This document shows positions 1 to 5,603 of a stretch of 5,603 bases of DNA, piece by piece. The notes beneath the pieces are model-generated. The model did no database searches. It worked only from the letters and a program-made list of their open reading frames with translations, and was not told the origin of the DNA. The DNA is taken from contig CALGWX010000270.1 of NCBI GenBank assembly GCA_937936215.1, positions 1 through 5,603 of the forward strand, written 5' to 3'. A program made the translations under genes and the position numbers. Position 1 is the first letter of the stretch, and every line of letters starts with the position of its first letter. This DNA is from an uncultured Burkholderiaceae bacterium. Lineage in GTDB: Bacteria; Pseudomonadota; Gammaproteobacteria; Burkholderiales; Burkholderiaceae_F.

Positions 1-289
1 CGACGAGGCGCTGCTGCGGCAGCACGTCGCCAGGGCCATCGTGGCGGTGCGCGCCTTTGCCGAGCGCTCGGCGAGCATCGAGTGGAACCGCGCTGCGATT
101 GCGGCGCTGATCAAGCAGGTGCTCGCCGAACACGGACTGAAGATGCCGCAGCTGGCCGTGCCGCTGCGGGTGGCCGTCACCGGCCGCACGCAGACGCCGT
201 CGATCGACGCGGTGCTGGAAGTCTTCGGTCGCGATGTGGTGCTTCGCCGGCTCGAGACGGCGCTGCAGCGCGCCGGCGCGGCGCACTAG
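1..289 (+). CDS. gltX: Glutamate--tRNA ligase, C-terminal part (5' end outside window)
   Basis: Glutamyl-tRNA synthetase attaches glutamate to tRNA-Glu in the cytoplasm, using ATP. Only the last 95 residues are visible, in the frame starting at base 2 (first residues DEALLRQHVARAI) and ending at TAG 287-289. They form the end of the helical anticodon-binding domain. The diagnostic stretch is KMPQLAVPLRVAVTGRTQTP followed by SIDAVLEVFGRDVVLRRL, which matches the bacterial GltX C-terminus (the 'PLR-A-TG---SP-l-----lG' pattern). The GTG at 41 is an internal valine codon, not a start. A tRNA-Glu, the enzyme's own substrate, lies 181 bases downstream. The visible part is intact with no frameshift. 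The identification is firm; the catalytic Rossmann domain with its HIGH and KMSKS motifs would lie upstream of the window. Confidence 0.95.
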   Translation, partial: DEALLRQHVARAIVAVRAFAERSASIEWNRAAIAALIKQVLAEHGLKMPQLAVPLRVAVTGRTQTPSIDAVLEVFGRDVVLRRLETALQRAGAAH

Positions 290-302
290 GGCGTGCGTCG
301 AT

Positions 303-337
303 TTGCCTGCGGCAGGGCGCCCGCTATAATGCGCGAC
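303..337 (+). promoter_or_regulatory. Sigma70-type stable-RNA promoter for the tRNA-Ala/tRNA-Glu unit
   Basis: A perfect -10 hexamer TATAAT lies at 325-330. A 4-of-6 match to the -35 box, TTGCCT, lies at 303-308 with a 16-base spacer. The bases after the -10 (GCGCGAC) make a GC-rich discriminator, which is typical of rRNA and tRNA promoters under ppGpp (stringent) control. Transcription would begin near 336-337, giving a leader of about 9 bases before tRNA-Ala. The promoter lies entirely in the gap after gltX. The -10 and its position are seen directly; stringent control is inferred. Confidence 0.82.
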
Positions 338-345
338 TCTTGCGT

Positions 346-421
<76 letters not shown>

Positions 422-441
422 CCGAATAGGCTTGCACGAGG

Positions 442-467
442 ACCGGAAGCAACGAGCTTCCGGTTTT
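442..467 (+). terminator. Terminator-like hairpin between the two tRNAs
   Basis: A perfect 9-base inverted repeat, ACCGGAAGC (442-450) and GCTTCCGGT (456-464), encloses the loop AACGA. It is followed by only three unpaired T residues (465-467) and then CAT. It has the shape of a weak intrinsic terminator, but tRNA-Glu begins four bases later and has no obvious promoter of its own. It may therefore allow partial read-through or act as a processing site between the tRNAs. The hairpin is certain as sequence; its role is inferred. Confidence 0.5.
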
Positions 468-470
468 CAT

Positions 471-546
471 GTCCCCATCGTCTAGAGGCCTAGGACACCG
501 CCCTTTCACGGCGATAACCGGGGTTCGAATCCCCGTGGGGACGCCA
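471..546 (+). tRNA. tRNA-Glu, anticodon TTC
   Basis: This is a 76-base tRNA with an encoded CCA end. The acceptor stem GTCCCCA/TGGGGAC and the T stem CGGGG/CCCCG pair fully. The anticodon loop CTTTCAC carries TTC at 505-507, reading both glutamate codons. Charged tRNA-Glu also feeds tetrapyrrole synthesis through glutamyl-tRNA reductase in most Pseudomonadota outside the Alphaproteobacteria. One oddity is that the outermost anticodon-stem pair (27-43) is C498 against A514, a mismatch; the other four pairs are intact, so the gene still looks functional. It lies downstream of gltX, whose enzyme charges it. Confidence 0.97.
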
Positions 547-552
547 CTTTCG

Positions 553-588
553 AGGCCCGCGCTGCCGCAGCGCGGGCCTTTTCTCTTG
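553..588 (+). terminator. Intrinsic terminator of the tRNA unit
   Basis: The inverted repeat GGCCCGCGCTG (554-564) and CAGCGCGGGCC (568-578), closed by a three-base CCG loop, gives an 11-base perfect stem, or 12 with A553-T579. It is followed by the T-rich tract TTTTCTCTT. It lies 6 bases after the CCA of tRNA-Glu, so it most likely ends the tRNA transcript and separates it from the protein gene at 629. Confidence 0.88.
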
Positions 589-628
589 TTAGCCTCGCCG
601 GGCACAACGGTTCGATCGGAGCGTCTCG

Positions 629-832
629 ATGCAGCAGTGGCTTCTTCGCGGCGGGCAGCTCGTGGGGCTGATCGGCATCCTGCTGATGGCCGTCGGCGTC
701 TTGGCCCGCCTGGCGGGCTACTTTCACATCGGTGGCTTCGCCACCGGCACCCTGATGCTGGCCGGCATTGGCGCCGTCAGCGTCGGCTGCTTTCTGCTGT
801 TGTGGCTGCTGGCGCAAGGCCGGCGGCCGTAG
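629..832 (+). CDS. Small two-helix inner-membrane protein of unknown function (67 aa)
   Basis: I cannot assign a function. The product is almost entirely two hydrophobic helices, at about residues 10-28 (starting LVGLIGILLMAVGVLA) and 40-62 (TLMLAGIGAVSVGCFLLLWL), joined by a short loop with R27 and H33. R7 at the N-terminus and R65-R66 at the C-terminus suggest both ends face the cytoplasm. The ATG at 629 is supported by GGAG at 618-621 with 7-base spacing. The gene follows the tRNA terminator by 40 bases and precedes the thioredoxin-like gene by 44 bases in the same direction, so the two probably share a transcript. Composition, ribosome site and periodic hydrophobicity support a real gene. 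No catalytic or metal-binding motif is visible; its single cysteine, C54, lies inside helix 2. Confidence 0.72.
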   Translation: MQQWLLRGGQLVGLIGILLMAVGVLARLAGYFHIGGFATGTLMLAGIGAVSVGCFLLLWLLAQGRRP

Positions 833-868
833 CGCAGCCGCCGGCCAGGCGGCCTTGACATGGCCGCC
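818..868 (+). repeat. Overlapping GC-rich inverted repeats before the thioredoxin-like gene
   Basis: Two perfect inverted repeats lie side by side. The first is 818-827 with 837-846 (10 base pairs, core GGCCGGCGG/CCGCCGGCC) and spans the stop codon of the small membrane protein gene. The second is 848-854 with 862-868 (GGCGGCC/GGCCGCC, 7 base pairs, loop TTGACAT). A third pairing, CCGCC 838-842 with GGCGG 848-852, would exclude both. No T tract follows, so this is not a standard intrinsic terminator. The second hairpin ends 8 bases before the next ATG, where a ribosome site would be expected. Confidence 0.45.
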
Positions 869-876
869 GTCCTGAA

Positions 877-1404
877 ATGAGCCAAGCCGATCGCGCGTCG
901 GCCCCGCGCCGCCGCTGGTGGCTCGACCTGGCCGTGGTCGCAGTGGCCTTCGTGCTGGTGCACCTGTTCGTCACCCGCGACGTCGTGCGTGGGCCGCTGC
1001 CGCCACTGGTTGGGGTGCTCGCCGACGGCGCGACGACGAGCGTGGCCGACTGGCAGCAGGCGCAGGGCGGGCAGCCGTTCCTGCTCTACGTGTGGGCGAG
1101 CTGGTGCACGGTGTGCAAGGCGATCGAAGGCCGCATCGATGCCGTCGCCAGGGACGCGCCGGTGCTCACGATCGCCATGCAGTCCGGCGGCGCCGACGAG
1201 GTGCGGCGGTTTCTCGATCGCCGCGGCTACGACTGGCCGACGCTCGTCGACGCCGAGGCGAACCTGGCCCGCGCCCTCGGCGTCAACGCGGTGCCGACGC
1301 TCATCTTCGTCGGCCGCGATGGCGAGGTGCGCGCGGTCACGCAGGGTTTCACCACCGGCCCCGGCATTCGGCTGCGGCTGTGGTGGGCGGGGCTTTCGGG
1401 CTGA
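877..1404 (+). CDS. Membrane-anchored thioredoxin-like protein disulfide oxidoreductase (TlpA/ScsD-like)
   Basis: This 175-residue protein probably reduces or exchanges disulfides in periplasmic proteins. Residues 1-13 are basic (RRR at 11-13). Residues 15-32 form one hydrophobic helix, most likely an uncleaved membrane anchor placing the rest in the periplasm. The thioredoxin fold runs from about 52 to 165. It shows the active site WASWCTVC (C77, C80), then PTLVDAEANLARALGVNAVP and TLIFVGRDG, with the conserved cis-proline at P140 before the TLIF strand. This layout is that of the TlpA/DsbE/ScsD group; the subgroup and partner are not settled. ATG 877 is the only ATG after the in-frame TGA at 856-858, but no Shine-Dalgarno sequence precedes it. 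The gene is probably co-transcribed with the small membrane protein gene upstream, so translational coupling is possible. Confidence 0.87.
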   Translation: MSQADRASAPRRRWWLDLAVVAVAFVLVHLFVTRDVVRGPLPPLVGVLADGATTSVADWQQAQGGQPFLLYVWASWCTVCKAIEGRIDAVARDAPVLTIAMQSGGADEVRRFLDRRGYDWPTLVDAEANLARALGVNAVPTLIFVGRDGEVRAVTQGFTTGPGIRLRLWWAGLSG

Positions 1405-1480
1405 GCCTCGGCCGGGGCGGCGGCCTGTCGCCTCGCGTGGCTCTGACGACCCCCTGTCCCGTCAACGCCCCGCTTTCCCC
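1405..1480. other. Convergent intergenic gap
   Basis: These 76 bases separate the stop codons of two convergent genes. The only pairing found is CGGGGCG 1413-1419 with CGCCCCG 1466-1472, separated by 46 bases, followed on the plus strand by CTTTCCCC. This is too loose to call a bidirectional terminator. Nothing else is recognisable. Confidence 0.5.
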
Positions 1481-1975
1481 TCAGCGCACCGCGTTCAGTT
1501 GCTCACGGGCCTGCGCCAGTTTCTGTTCCGCTTCGACGACGGCTTTCTCCAGATCGGCGACGCGCTGCTGATACGCCGGCCCCGGCCGGACCCGGCCACG
1601 TGCGGTGCCGAGCATCTCGCCTTCCCCGGGCGCGCGGCCTTGCTCGAGGCGCGCCTTCGCAGCTTCCAGTTCGCGCTCGGCGGCCTGCACCTTGGCGAAG
1701 GCTTCGTCGACCGCGGCCGCGCGCTCGCGCAGGCGCGTCTCGGCCTGCGCCGCCTGCTCCTGCAGCGATCCTGCCGGCGCCCCGGCGCGTGCAGGGGGCG
1801 GTGCGGCAGGGGTTGGCGGCGGCGCCTCGCGCTCGGAAACGATCACGCCGCCGGGTGGGGGGCGGTCGGTGAACAGGATCCGGCCGTCGGGCATCCGAAC
1901 CTTGTAGATCTTGTCCTGCGCCGCGGTGCCGGCGCAGGCGAGGGCGAGCAGGGCAGCGAGGATGAGCGTACGCAT
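1481..1975 (-). CDS. Secreted DUF4124-domain protein with coiled-coil tail (164 aa)
   Basis: This is a predicted periplasmic or envelope protein whose biochemical role is unknown. Residues 1-19 (MRTLILAALLALACAGTAA) are a classic signal peptide with probable cleavage before QDKIYK. Residues 20-50 carry the DUF4124 signature, KIYKVRMPDGRILFTDRPPP, a small domain common at the N-terminus of secreted proteins in Beta- and Gammaproteobacteria. A proline/alanine linker follows (about 51-69), then heptad-like, Ala/Glu/Arg-rich helices at about 70-113 and 134-163 with a short Gly/Pro break between, suggesting a coiled coil. The frame stays open back to a GTG at 2191, but those 72 extra codons would bury the signal peptide, so ATG 1975 is preferred; GAG lies 6 bases before it. 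It has the same orientation as malQ but lies 296 bases away, so it probably has its own promoter. Confidence 0.87.
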   Translation of the reverse strand: MRTLILAALLALACAGTAAQDKIYKVRMPDGRILFTDRPPPGGVIVSEREAPPPTPAAPPPARAGAPAGSLQEQAAQAETRLRERAAAVDEAFAKVQAAERELEAAKARLEQGRAPGEGEMLGTARGRVRPGPAYQQRVADLEKAVVEAEQKLAQAREQLNAVR

Positions 1976-1984
1976 CGGCAACTC
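1973..1984 (-). promoter_or_regulatory. Translation start region of the DUF4124 gene (GAGTTGCCGATG)
   Basis: Read on the minus strand, a short purine site, GAG, sits 6 bases before the ATG that begins the signal peptide. It is the only Shine-Dalgarno-like element there and supports this start over the upstream GTG. The same 12 bases occur at the malQ start (3808-3819). Confidence 0.5.
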
Positions 1985-2271
1985 GACGGACGGTGACGAC
2001 GCCGACAAGCTACTGCCGGGCGCATGGCCGCGCAAGGCGGCCAGCGGTGCGGCCTTGCGCTGTAACAAGCTGCCGCTCACGGAAGCCGGCGCGACGAATT
2101 GGCGATCGGCGGTGTCCGCAGCGGATTCGAGCGAAGGATAGAAAGGACACCTCGCGTCCTGACTCGCGGCCAGCGAGGACGGCGGCCTCACCGACGACCT
2201 CGCCGCCTTGCGCGCATCCGCGGGTCTTGCCTCCAGTCGCGGCCGCGCGCATCGGATTCACGCCGTCGACC
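1976..2271. other. Intergenic region between malQ and the DUF4124 gene
   Basis: These 296 bases contain no gene I can support. They hold a 9-base inverted repeat, GCGCAAGGC (2030-2038) with GCCTTGCGC (2052-2060), spacing 13. On the minus strand downstream of malQ they hold a short hairpin AGGACG/TGTCCT (2144-2160, loop CGAGG, one G-U pair) followed by TTCTATCC. The latter could be a weak terminator for the glgX-malQ message. A second hairpin, CTCGC/GCGAG (2163-2177), lies just before it on that strand. A promoter for the DUF4124 gene is expected here, but no convincing -35/-10 pair was found. Confidence 0.4.
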
Positions 2272-3810
2272 TCAGCCCATGGGCAGCTCCAGCCGTGCCA
2301 GCGGCGCGCGGCCGCAAGCGGCGCTGATCTGCCCCAGCCGGCGCCCGGCGTCGGGGCCGACCATGTCCCAGCCGAAGCGCCACGCCCAGGCCTGTCCCTG
2401 GCCGGGCGTGTTCATCCGGTGTTCGCCGTCGAGGCCGAGCACGTCCTGCAGCGGGAACACCGCCAGCCGCGCCACCGACTGACTGACGGCGCGGATGGCC
2501 GCCCAGTGCGCGCCTTCGCCGTCGCAGCCGAGGTAGGCGGCGGCGAAGGCGCGCTCGCGCGCGCTCGCGGCGCGCCACCAGCCCGCGAAGGTGTCGTTGT
2601 CGTGGGTGCCGGTGTAGGCGCAGGTGTTGGGCACGAAGTTGTGCGGCAGATAGCCGTTGTCGGCATCGGCGCCGAAGGCGAACTGCAGGATGCGCATGCC
2701 GGGAAGGCCGAAGCGGTCGCGCAGCGCCTCGACGTCCGGCGTGATGACGCCGAGGTCCTCGGCGATCAGCGGCAGCCGCCCGAGCGCGGCCTGCAGCGCC
2801 TCGAAAAGCTCCGCCCCTGGGCTCGGCACCCAGCGCCCGTCGACGGCTGTTTCGGCATCGGCAGGGATCTCCCAGCAGGCGGCGAAGCCGCGAAAGTGGT
2901 CGACGCGCAGCCAGTCCGCCAGTTGCAGCTGTCGCCGCACGCGGGCGATCCACCACGCGTAACCGTCGCGCTGCATCGCGTCCCAGTCGTACAGTGGGTT
3001 GCCCCAGCGCTGGCCGGTGGCGCTGAAGTAGTCTGGCGGCACGCCGGCGACCACGGTGGGCTCGAACTCGGCATCGAGCCGGTATAGCTCGGGCCGCGTC
3101 CAGCAGTCGGCCGAGTGGTGGGCGACGAAGATCGGCAGGTCGCCCACCAGCAGCACGCCGCGCTCGGCGGCATAGCGGCGCACGGCCTGCCACTGGCTAT
3201 CGAAGCACCACTGGCAGAAACACCAGAAGTCGATCGCGCGCGCGTGGTGGCGCCGCGCGGCGGCCAGGGCGCGCGGCTCGCGCCGGGCCAGCGGCGCCGG
3301 CCAGTGCGTCCACGGCGCGAAGCCCGACGCCGAGGCGCGAGTGGCCTCGTCGATCGCCATGAACAGCGCGTAGTCGTCGAGCCAATGCGCGTGCTCGGCG
3401 CAATAGGCGGCAAAGGCGTCGCGGTCGGCGTCGCCAGCGCGGGCAAAGAAACCTTCCGCGGCCGCGCGCAGCGCTGCCATGCGAAAGCGGGTGACGCGAT
3501 CGAAGTCGACCTGGCGCGCGCTGAACTGCGCCGCCTCGACGGCGCCAACGGGCGCCAGCCAGCCCTTAGCGACCAGCGGTTCGAGCGCCACCAGCAGTGG
3601 CGAGCCGGCGAAGGCGGAGACGCTGGCGTAGGGGGAGTTGCCCGGCCCGATGGGATTCAACGGCAGCATCTGCCACACGGTCTGGCCGGCGGCGTGCAGC
3701 CAGTCGATGAAGTGGAACGCGGCCGGCCCGAAGTCGCCGCTGCCGTGCGGCCCCGGCAGCGAGGTCGGATGCAGCAGGATGCCGCAGCGGCGGCGGTCGA
3801 GGACGGTCAT
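2272..3810 (-). CDS. malQ: 4-alpha-glucanotransferase (amylomaltase, GH77)
   Basis: This cytoplasmic enzyme transfers alpha-1,4-glucan segments between maltodextrins and releases glucose, turning short oligosaccharides into chains that phosphorylase can use. The 512-residue product is a complete GH77 protein. It opens with RRCGILLHPTSLPGPHGSGD, then WQMLPLNPIGPGNSPY (residues 46-61). The three catalytic acids are in place: nucleophile D304 in LRVDHFRGF, acid/base E351 in IAEDLG, and D404 in TGTHDND. The acceptor-binding '250s loop' is AGVPPDYFSATGQRWGNPLY (255-274). The length is that of the short bacterial amylomaltase type rather than the roughly 700-residue E. coli type. ATG 3810 fits the start of family homology; the frame remains open further upstream, but that stretch overlaps glgX. 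It starts 7 bases after the glgX stop, so the two are probably co-transcribed and translationally coupled. Confidence 0.96.
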   Translation of the reverse strand: MTVLDRRRCGILLHPTSLPGPHGSGDFGPAAFHFIDWLHAAGQTVWQMLPLNPIGPGNSPYASVSAFAGSPLLVALEPLVAKGWLAPVGAVEAAQFSARQVDFDRVTRFRMAALRAAAEGFFARAGDADRDAFAAYCAEHAHWLDDYALFMAIDEATRASASGFAPWTHWPAPLARREPRALAAARRHHARAIDFWCFCQWCFDSQWQAVRRYAAERGVLLVGDLPIFVAHHSADCWTRPELYRLDAEFEPTVVAGVPPDYFSATGQRWGNPLYDWDAMQRDGYAWWIARVRRQLQLADWLRVDHFRGFAACWEIPADAETAVDGRWVPSPGAELFEALQAALGRLPLIAEDLGVITPDVEALRDRFGLPGMRILQFAFGADADNGYLPHNFVPNTCAYTGTHDNDTFAGWWRAASARERAFAAAYLGCDGEGAHWAAIRAVSQSVARLAVFPLQDVLGLDGEHRMNTPGQGQAWAWRFGWDMVGPDAGRRLGQISAACGRAPLARLELPMG

Positions 3811-3819
3811 CGGCAACTC
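3808..3819 (-). promoter_or_regulatory. Translation start region of malQ overlapping the glgX stop
   Basis: On the minus strand the bases are TGAGTTGCCGATG. The glgX stop TGA (3820-3818) overlaps the TGAG/GAG that would serve as a short ribosome site, and ATG 3810 follows 6 bases later. The overlap suggests that malQ is reinitiated by ribosomes finishing glgX. The last 12 bases equal those at the DUF4124 gene start. Confidence 0.5.
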
Positions 3820-5603
3820 ACGGCGCTGGGCGCAGCAATCGCACCGACTGCGCCGGCGCATCGGTCTCGCCGACGTGCAGGCGCGGCAGCGGTGCCGCCA
3901 CGGAGGCGGAGTCGAGCACGCACTGCCAGCGGCCCGGGGGCAGAGCGCAGCGGCGCGGCCGCGCCTCGGCATTGACGATCAGAAGCACCGGCTCGACGCC
4001 CTCGGGGGACAGCAGCACCGTCAGGCAGCGGCAACTGCCATCGTGCCAGCGCTCGACGGTCATCGCCTCGCCGCCGTGGTCGCGCCACTCCACGTCCCGC
4101 CGGCCGTCGCCGCGCGGGGCGTCGCCGAGCCAGCGCGCCTGGCGCAGCGCCGGCAACTCGCGGCGCAGCGCGATTAGGCGGGCGACGAAGGCGATCAGCG
4201 CTACGTCGGCGCGCGCCCAGTCGATCCAAGTGAGCGGGTTGTCCTGGCAGTAGGCGTTGTTGTTGCCCTGCTGGCTGTGGCCGAGTTCGTCGCCGGCGGC
4301 CAGCATCGGCGTGCCCTGCGAAAACAGCAACGTGGCCAGCAGCGCCCGCGCCAGCCGGCCGCGCTCGGCGTTGATCGCGGCCTCCGCGGTCGGCCCTTCG
4401 ACGCCGCAGTTGACGCTGTAGTTGGCGTGGTGGCCGTCGTTGTTGGCCTCGCCGTTGGCCTCGTTGTGCTTGTTCCGGTAGCTGACCAGGTCGCGCAGCG
4501 TGAAGCCGTCGTGGGCGGCAACGAAGTTCACCGATGCCAGCGGCGCGCGCGTGCCGTGATGGAAGCGGTCGCTGGAGGCGAGCAGCCGGCGGGCGAACTC
4601 GGCGCGATCGGCGCCGCCGGTGAGCCAGAACTGCCGCATGCCGTCGCGGAAGCGGTCGTTCCATTCCAACCAGCGCGACGGGAAGCGGCCGAGCTGGTAG
4701 CCGCCCAGGCCGATGTCCCACGGCTCGGCGATCAGCCGCGCGCGCGCCAAGACTGGGTCCTGCGCCAAGGCGGCGAAGAACGGCGCCTGCGGGTCGAACC
4801 CCGCCGCGGTGCGGCCGAGCACCGTGGCCAGGTCGAAGCGGAAGCCGTCGACCCCCATCTCGGCCACCCAGTAGCGCAGGCAGTCGAGCACGAACTGCAT
4901 CACGCGGGGGTGACTCATGTTCACGGTGTTGCCGCAGCCGGTCAGGTTCTGGTAGCGGCTGCGGTCTTCGGGGTCGAGCAGGTACCAGGCGGCATTGTCG
5001 AGGCCGCGCATCGACAGCGTCGGGCCGTTTTCGTTGCCCTCGGCGGTGTGGTTGAAGACGACGTCGATCACCACCTCGAAGCCGGCCGCATGCAGTGCCT
5101 CGACCATGGCGCGAAACTCGCGCCGCGCCTGCGCGCTGTCCCCGGGCGTGGTCGAAAGCCGCGGATCGGCGCAAAAGAAGCCGATCGTGTTGTAGCCCCA
5201 GTAGTTGGTCAGGCCCAGCTGCACCAGCCGCTCCTCGCTCAGCGCATAGTGCACCGGCAGCAGCGACAGCGTGGTGACGCCGAGGCGCCGCAGGTGCTCG
5301 ATCGCGGCCGGGTGCGCCAGCCCGGCGTAGGTGCCGCGCAGCGGCTCCGGTACGCCGGTGTGCAGGCGGGTGAAGCCCTTCACGTGCAGTTCGTACAGCA
5401 GCACCTCTTCAGCGGGCCGCGGCTCGGGCGGCGGCGCCAGCGGCGGCAACGGCGCGGCGACTCGCGCCTTCAGCGCCCAGGCCGCGTTGTCGCGCGCATC
5501 GAAGCTCGCCGCACCGTCGGCGTGGCCGCGCCGGAAGCCAAAGTGCTCATCGCGCCAGTCGAAGCGGCCGACGATCTCGCGCGCGTACGGGTCGAGCAGC
5601 AGC
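3818..5603 (-). CDS. glgX: Glycogen debranching enzyme GlgX (GH13), N-terminus outside window
   Basis: GlgX hydrolyses alpha-1,6 branch points in phosphorylase-trimmed glycogen, releasing short maltodextrins in the cytoplasm. The frame runs off the right edge; 594 residues are visible (first codon at 5602). The TTG at 5449 is internal, since the upstream in-frame residues LLLDPYAREIVGRFDWRDEH are clearly GlgX. Numbering from the window edge, the GH13 regions are DVVFNH (180-185), GFRFD with nucleophile D257, AEPWD with acid/base E293, and AAHDG with H364 and D365. These are followed by the GlgX-type GTPMLAAGDELGHSQQGNNN (430-449) and AYCQDNPLTWIDW. Roughly 100-130 N-terminal residues, most of the CBM48 domain, should lie outside the window given the usual 650-720 residues. 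The related isoamylase TreX is an alternative name, but the malQ neighbour favours GlgX. No frameshift or missing catalytic residue is seen. Confidence 0.94.
   Translation of the reverse strand, partial: LLLDPYAREIVGRFDWRDEHFGFRRGHADGAASFDARDNAAWALKARVAAPLPPLAPPPEPRPAEEVLLYELHVKGFTRLHTGVPEPLRGTYAGLAHPAAIEHLRRLGVTTLSLLPVHYALSEERLVQLGLTNYWGYNTIGFFCADPRLSTTPGDSAQARREFRAMVEALHAAGFEVVIDVVFNHTAEGNENGPTLSMRGLDNAAWYLLDPEDRSRYQNLTGCGNTVNMSHPRVMQFVLDCLRYWVAEMGVDGFRFDLATVLGRTAAGFDPQAPFFAALAQDPVLARARLIAEPWDIGLGGYQLGRFPSRWLEWNDRFRDGMRQFWLTGGADRAEFARRLLASSDRFHHGTRAPLASVNFVAAHDGFTLRDLVSYRNKHNEANGEANNDGHHANYSVNCGVEGPTAEAAINAERGRLARALLATLLFSQGTPMLAAGDELGHSQQGNNNAYCQDNPLTWIDWARADVALIAFVARLIALRRELPALRQARWLGDAPRGDGRRDVEWRDHGGEAMTVERWHDGSCRCLTVLLSPEGVEPVLLIVNAEARPRRCALPPGRWQCVLDSASVAAPLPRLHVGETDAPAQSVRLLRPAP

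Noticed and set aside
855..883. Perfect TTGACA -35 hexamer at 855-860 just upstream of the thioredoxin-like gene
   Set aside because: No -10-like sequence lies 16-18 bases downstream, and the hexamer sits in the loop of a hairpin between two genes that are probably co-transcribed.
989..1996. Plus-strand frame of 335 codons crossing the thioredoxin-like and DUF4124 genes
   Set aside because: It has an Arg/Ala/Gly-rich low-complexity product and spans two convergent genes with clear domains in other frames.
1976..2191. Longer DUF4124 protein starting at GTG 2191
   Set aside because: The extra 72 residues show no family character and would place a clear signal peptide in the middle of the protein; this is open frame caused by high GC.
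1993..3087. Long plus-strand open frame (364 codons) antisense to malQ
   Set aside because: Its composition (Arg/Ala/Pro/Gly-rich, no motif) is that of an antisense shadow in GC-rich DNA; the malQ frame on the other strand carries all the catalytic motifs.
3811..3972. N-terminal extension of MalQ to 3972
   Set aside because: It overlaps the real C-terminus of GlgX in another frame, is Arg/Ala/Cys-rich, and precedes the normal amylomaltase N-terminus.
3807..5174. Second long minus-strand frame (455 codons) inside glgX
   Set aside because: It is a +1-type shadow made mostly of Arg, Ala, Gly and Pro; the overlapping GlgX frame is fully conserved.
5447..5449. TTG at 5449 as the start of glgX
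   Set aside because: The 51 codons upstream in the same frame encode recognisable GlgX sequence (LLLDPYAREIVG), so the gene continues beyond the window.

Overview
This GC-rich window reads as ordinary chromosomal backbone of a Pseudomonadota bacterium, most likely Betaproteobacteria or a high-GC Gammaproteobacterium. The clues are the glutamyl-tRNA synthetase tail followed by tRNA-Ala(GGC) and tRNA-Glu(UUC) with encoded CCA ends, the sigma70-type stable-RNA promoter, the DUF4124 protein and the glgX-malQ pair. The genus cannot be fixed from sequence alone. I see no mobile element, CRISPR array, toxin or defence gene, and no clearly new system.

Layout, plus strand (1-1404): the last 95 codons of gltX; a strong promoter (TATAAT at 325-330 with a GC-rich discriminator); tRNA-Ala; a spacer holding a terminator-like hairpin; tRNA-Glu; a strong intrinsic terminator (553-588); a 67-residue two-helix membrane protein of unknown function; and a membrane-anchored thioredoxin-fold protein with a CxxC motif. 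Layout, minus strand (1481-5603), read from the right edge: glgX (5' end cut by the window), malQ 7 bases after it, a 296-base gap, then a secreted DUF4124 coiled-coil protein. The two blocks converge with a 76-base gap at 1405-1480, where I find no convincing terminator.

How the genes work together: GlgX removes alpha-1,6 branches from glycogen limit dextrin, and MalQ rearranges the released short maltodextrins, so the pair forms a glycogen/maltodextrin breakdown unit that is probably translated from one message. GltX charges the tRNA-Glu encoded just downstream of it. The small membrane protein and the thioredoxin-like protein are adjacent and probably co-transcribed, the latter acting in envelope thiol-disulfide chemistry.

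The points most worth a second look are small-scale: a terminator-like hairpin between two tRNAs that seem to share one promoter; a C-A mismatch at 27-43 of tRNA-Glu; overlapping GC hairpins ending 8 bases before the thioredoxin-like start, which lacks a Shine-Dalgarno site; and an identical 12-base initiation region (GAGTTGCCGATG) at malQ and the DUF4124 gene.
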